From SIG299 sp051880375 (GTDB taxonomy: Bacteria; Bacillota; Clostridia; Lachnospirales; Lachnospiraceae): a stretch of DNA of 64,000 nt. The notes beneath the pieces are model-generated. The model worked only from the letters and a program-made list of their open reading frames with translations, had not been told where the DNA came from and searched no databases. Location: the NCBI GenBank assembly GCA_051880375.1, contig JBJENV010000036.1, positions 6,481 through 70,480 on the forward strand. Reading direction: 5' to 3'. How positions within the stretch are numbered: position 1 is the first letter of the stretch; each line of letters starts with the position of its first letter. The position numbers and the translations under genes are program-made. Positions 62,778-64,000 of the stretch are shown here, piece by piece.

Positions 62778-63284
62778 ATTAGCGAATTAATGATTAACGA
62801 ACAAATCAGAGACAGGGAAGTACGTCTGATTGGAGAAGAAGGCGACCAGTTAGGTATTATGTCCGCGAAGGATGCCTTAAAGCTGGCAAAGGAAGCAGGC
62901 TTGGACCTTGTAAAGATCGCTCCGACTGCAAAGCCGCCGGTATGCAAAATTGTAGATTACGGAAAATTCCGCTACGAGATGGCAAGAAAAGAAAAAGAAG
63001 CCAAGAAAAAGCAGAAGGTGACTGAGGTTAAGGAAATTCGCTTATCACCGAATATTGACGAGAATGATTTGAATACAAAGGCAAATCAGGCGAGAAAGTT
63101 CATTACCAAGGGAGACAAGGTTAAGGTTGCACTTCGCTTCCGCGGCAGAGAAATGGCACACATGGCAACAAGCAAGCAGATTCTTGACAGCTTTTTTGAA
63201 AAGTTAGAGGACGTTGCCGTTGTAGAAAAGCCTGCAAAAATGGAAGGAAGAAGCATGATTATGTTTCTTGGCGAAAAGCGTTAG
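62778..63284 (+). CDS. infC: Translation initiation factor IF-3, ATT start
   Basis: 168 aa. The start is the rare ATT at 62778 (ISELMINEQIRDREVRLIG), placed 10 bases after GGAGG at 62764; an ATG at 62790 is too far from it. Non-AUG starts are a known autoregulatory trait of infC. N-domain, linker (KEKEAKKKQKVTEVKEIRLS) and C-domain (KFITKGDKVKVALRFRGREM) are complete. It is followed by rpmI and rplT. Confidence 0.95.
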   Translation: MSELMINEQIRDREVRLIGEEGDQLGIMSAKDALKLAKEAGLDLVKIAPTAKPPVCKIVDYGKFRYEMARKEKEAKKKQKVTEVKEIRLSPNIDENDLNTKANQARKFITKGDKVKVALRFRGREMAHMATSKQILDSFFEKLEDVAVVEKPAKMEGRSMIMFLGEKR

Positions 63285-63331
63285 GTACAAAGAAATCACG
63301 GTTTAACCGTAGTATTAAGGAGGAACGAAAA

Positions 63332-63529
63332 ATGCCTAAGTTAAAGACAAGTAGAGCAGCAGCAAAGCGTTTTACAAAGACCGGTACAGGAAAATTAAAG
63401 AGAATGAAGGCTGGTAAGCAGCACATCCTCACAAAGAAGTCTACCAAGACGAAGAGAAACTTAAGAAAAGCAACAATGACGGATAAGACAAACGAAAAGA
63501 ATATGAAGAAGATTTTACCATATCTGTAG
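63332..63529 (+). CDS. rpmI: 50S ribosomal protein L35
   Basis: 65 aa, highly basic. LKTSRAAAKRFTKTGTGKLK then AGKQHILTKKSTKTKRNLR identify L35. AAGGAGG lies 9 bases upstream. It sits in the standard infC-rpmI-rplT order. Confidence 0.98.
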   Translation: MPKLKTSRAAAKRFTKTGTGKLKRMKAGKQHILTKKSTKTKRNLRKATMTDKTNEKNMKKILPYL

Positions 63530-63555
63530 GATCTGGTGTAAGGAGGGAATAGACA

Positions 63556-63912
63556 ATGGCAAGAGTGAAAGGCGGCATGAACGCTAAGAAGAAGCACAAT
63601 AGAGTATTAAAGCTGGCAAAGGGCTACAGAGGCGCCAGAAGTAAGCAGTATAGAGTTGCAAAGCAGTCCGTAATGAGAGCATTGACTTCCGCTTACGCCG
63701 GAAGAAAGGAAAAGAAGAGACAGTTCAGACAGCTCTGGATTGCAAGAATCAATGCAGCAGCAAGAATGAACGGTCTGTCCTACAGCAAGTTTATGTACGG
63801 CTTAAAGTTAGCTGATGTTCAGGTAAACAGAAAGATGTTGGCTGAGCTCGCTGTTAACGATCCGGCTGGTTTTACAGCACTTGCAGAGGTTGCTAAGAGC
63901 AAGCTCGCTTAA
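63556..63912 (+). CDS. rplT: 50S ribosomal protein L20
   Basis: 118 aa, full length. MARVKGGMNAKKKHNRVLKL, GYRGARSKQYRVAKQSVMRA and RQFRQLWIARINAAARMNGL identify L20. Besides its 23S rRNA role it should bind the leader upstream of infC and repress the operon. No terminator is visible in the last 88 bases of the window. Confidence 0.98.
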   Translation: MARVKGGMNAKKKHNRVLKLAKGYRGARSKQYRVAKQSVMRALTSAYAGRKEKKRQFRQLWIARINAAARMNGLSYSKFMYGLKLADVQVNRKMLAELAVNDPAGFTALAEVAKSKLA

Positions 63913-64000
63913 GAGATAGAAAATAGGAAACCCTTGAGACGCAGATTGATATGCTCCCTTCTAGGTAGACAGTTAAAATAATAAAACTGTTTATCAAGAA

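Noticed and set aside
1..64000. tRNA or rRNA genes
   Set aside because: I looked in all gaps for cloverleaf or rRNA signatures and saw none.
63913..64000. Terminator of the rplT operon
   Set aside because: No GC-rich hairpin with T-run is visible before the window ends.

Overview
The window reads as a low-to-mid GC Gram-positive Clostridia chromosome, most likely Lachnospiraceae. Supporting this are strong GGAGG ribosome-binding sites, textbook sigma-A promoters, families typical of that group (a DUF6145-like and a DUF6142-like protein, PsuK with a fused winged helix, a long M29 peptidase, a heterodimeric ABC exporter next to a MATE pump), a SpoIID-type protein, and an infC-rpmI-rplT operon whose infC starts with ATT behind an L20-type attenuator leader. 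Genus cannot be fixed from sequence alone.

Region 1 (1-14.3 kb) is a surface-polysaccharide operon. rfbA and rfbB make TDP-4-keto-6-deoxyglucose. A 2,3-dehydratase (cut by the window start), a Gfo/Idh/MocA ketoreductase and a DegT aminotransferase would turn it into a TDP-4-amino-2,4,6-trideoxyhexose. Between rfbA and rfbB lies an AT-rich cassette: WbqC-like protein, a compact PLP-fold protein, a D-2-hydroxyacid dehydrogenase, a protein made of two fused WecF-type glycosyltransferases, and an ATP-grasp ligase. An ABC-2 permease and its ATPase export the product. A broken Rpn-family nuclease gene on the other strand separates the two ABC genes.

Region 2 (12.4-26.8 kb) is accessory DNA. It holds three Rpn/PD-(D/E)XK 'putative transposase' genes (one decayed, one frameshifted, one intact), a LytTR-DUF3021 pair, an FRG-domain protein, a tyrosine recombinase, a STAND-like ATPase with a helical-repeat tail, a convergent D-Ala-D-Ala-ligase-like ATP-grasp protein, and a three-gene operon of two DUF2589-like proteins plus an unknown protein. 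The intact and the decayed Rpn genes share the same promoter plus a 14-bp palindrome at identical spacing.

Region 3 (26.9-64 kb) is mostly core and metabolic: EamA transporter; psuK-psuG; MATE plus ABC exporter pair; PilZ; PHP phosphoesterase; ROK kinase; a toroid-fold glycan enzyme; SPFH protein; argF; toastrack membrane protein; DUF6145; coaX-dusB; asd; AIM24-like; cysteine desulfidase family; NCS2 purine permease; SpoIID-like; YihY; PAS-GGDEF-EAL; Ig-like surface protein; VanZ; M29 peptidase; purE; infC-rpmI-rplT.

The most unusual signal is at 40715-41164, between the SPFH gene and argF. Two long modular hairpins lie in inverted orientation. They share two 22-nt blocks and a hairpin tip, but their outer and inner stems have unrelated sequences that are each self-complementary. 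This looks like covariation in a structured RNA or folded single-strand DNA element that I do not recognise.
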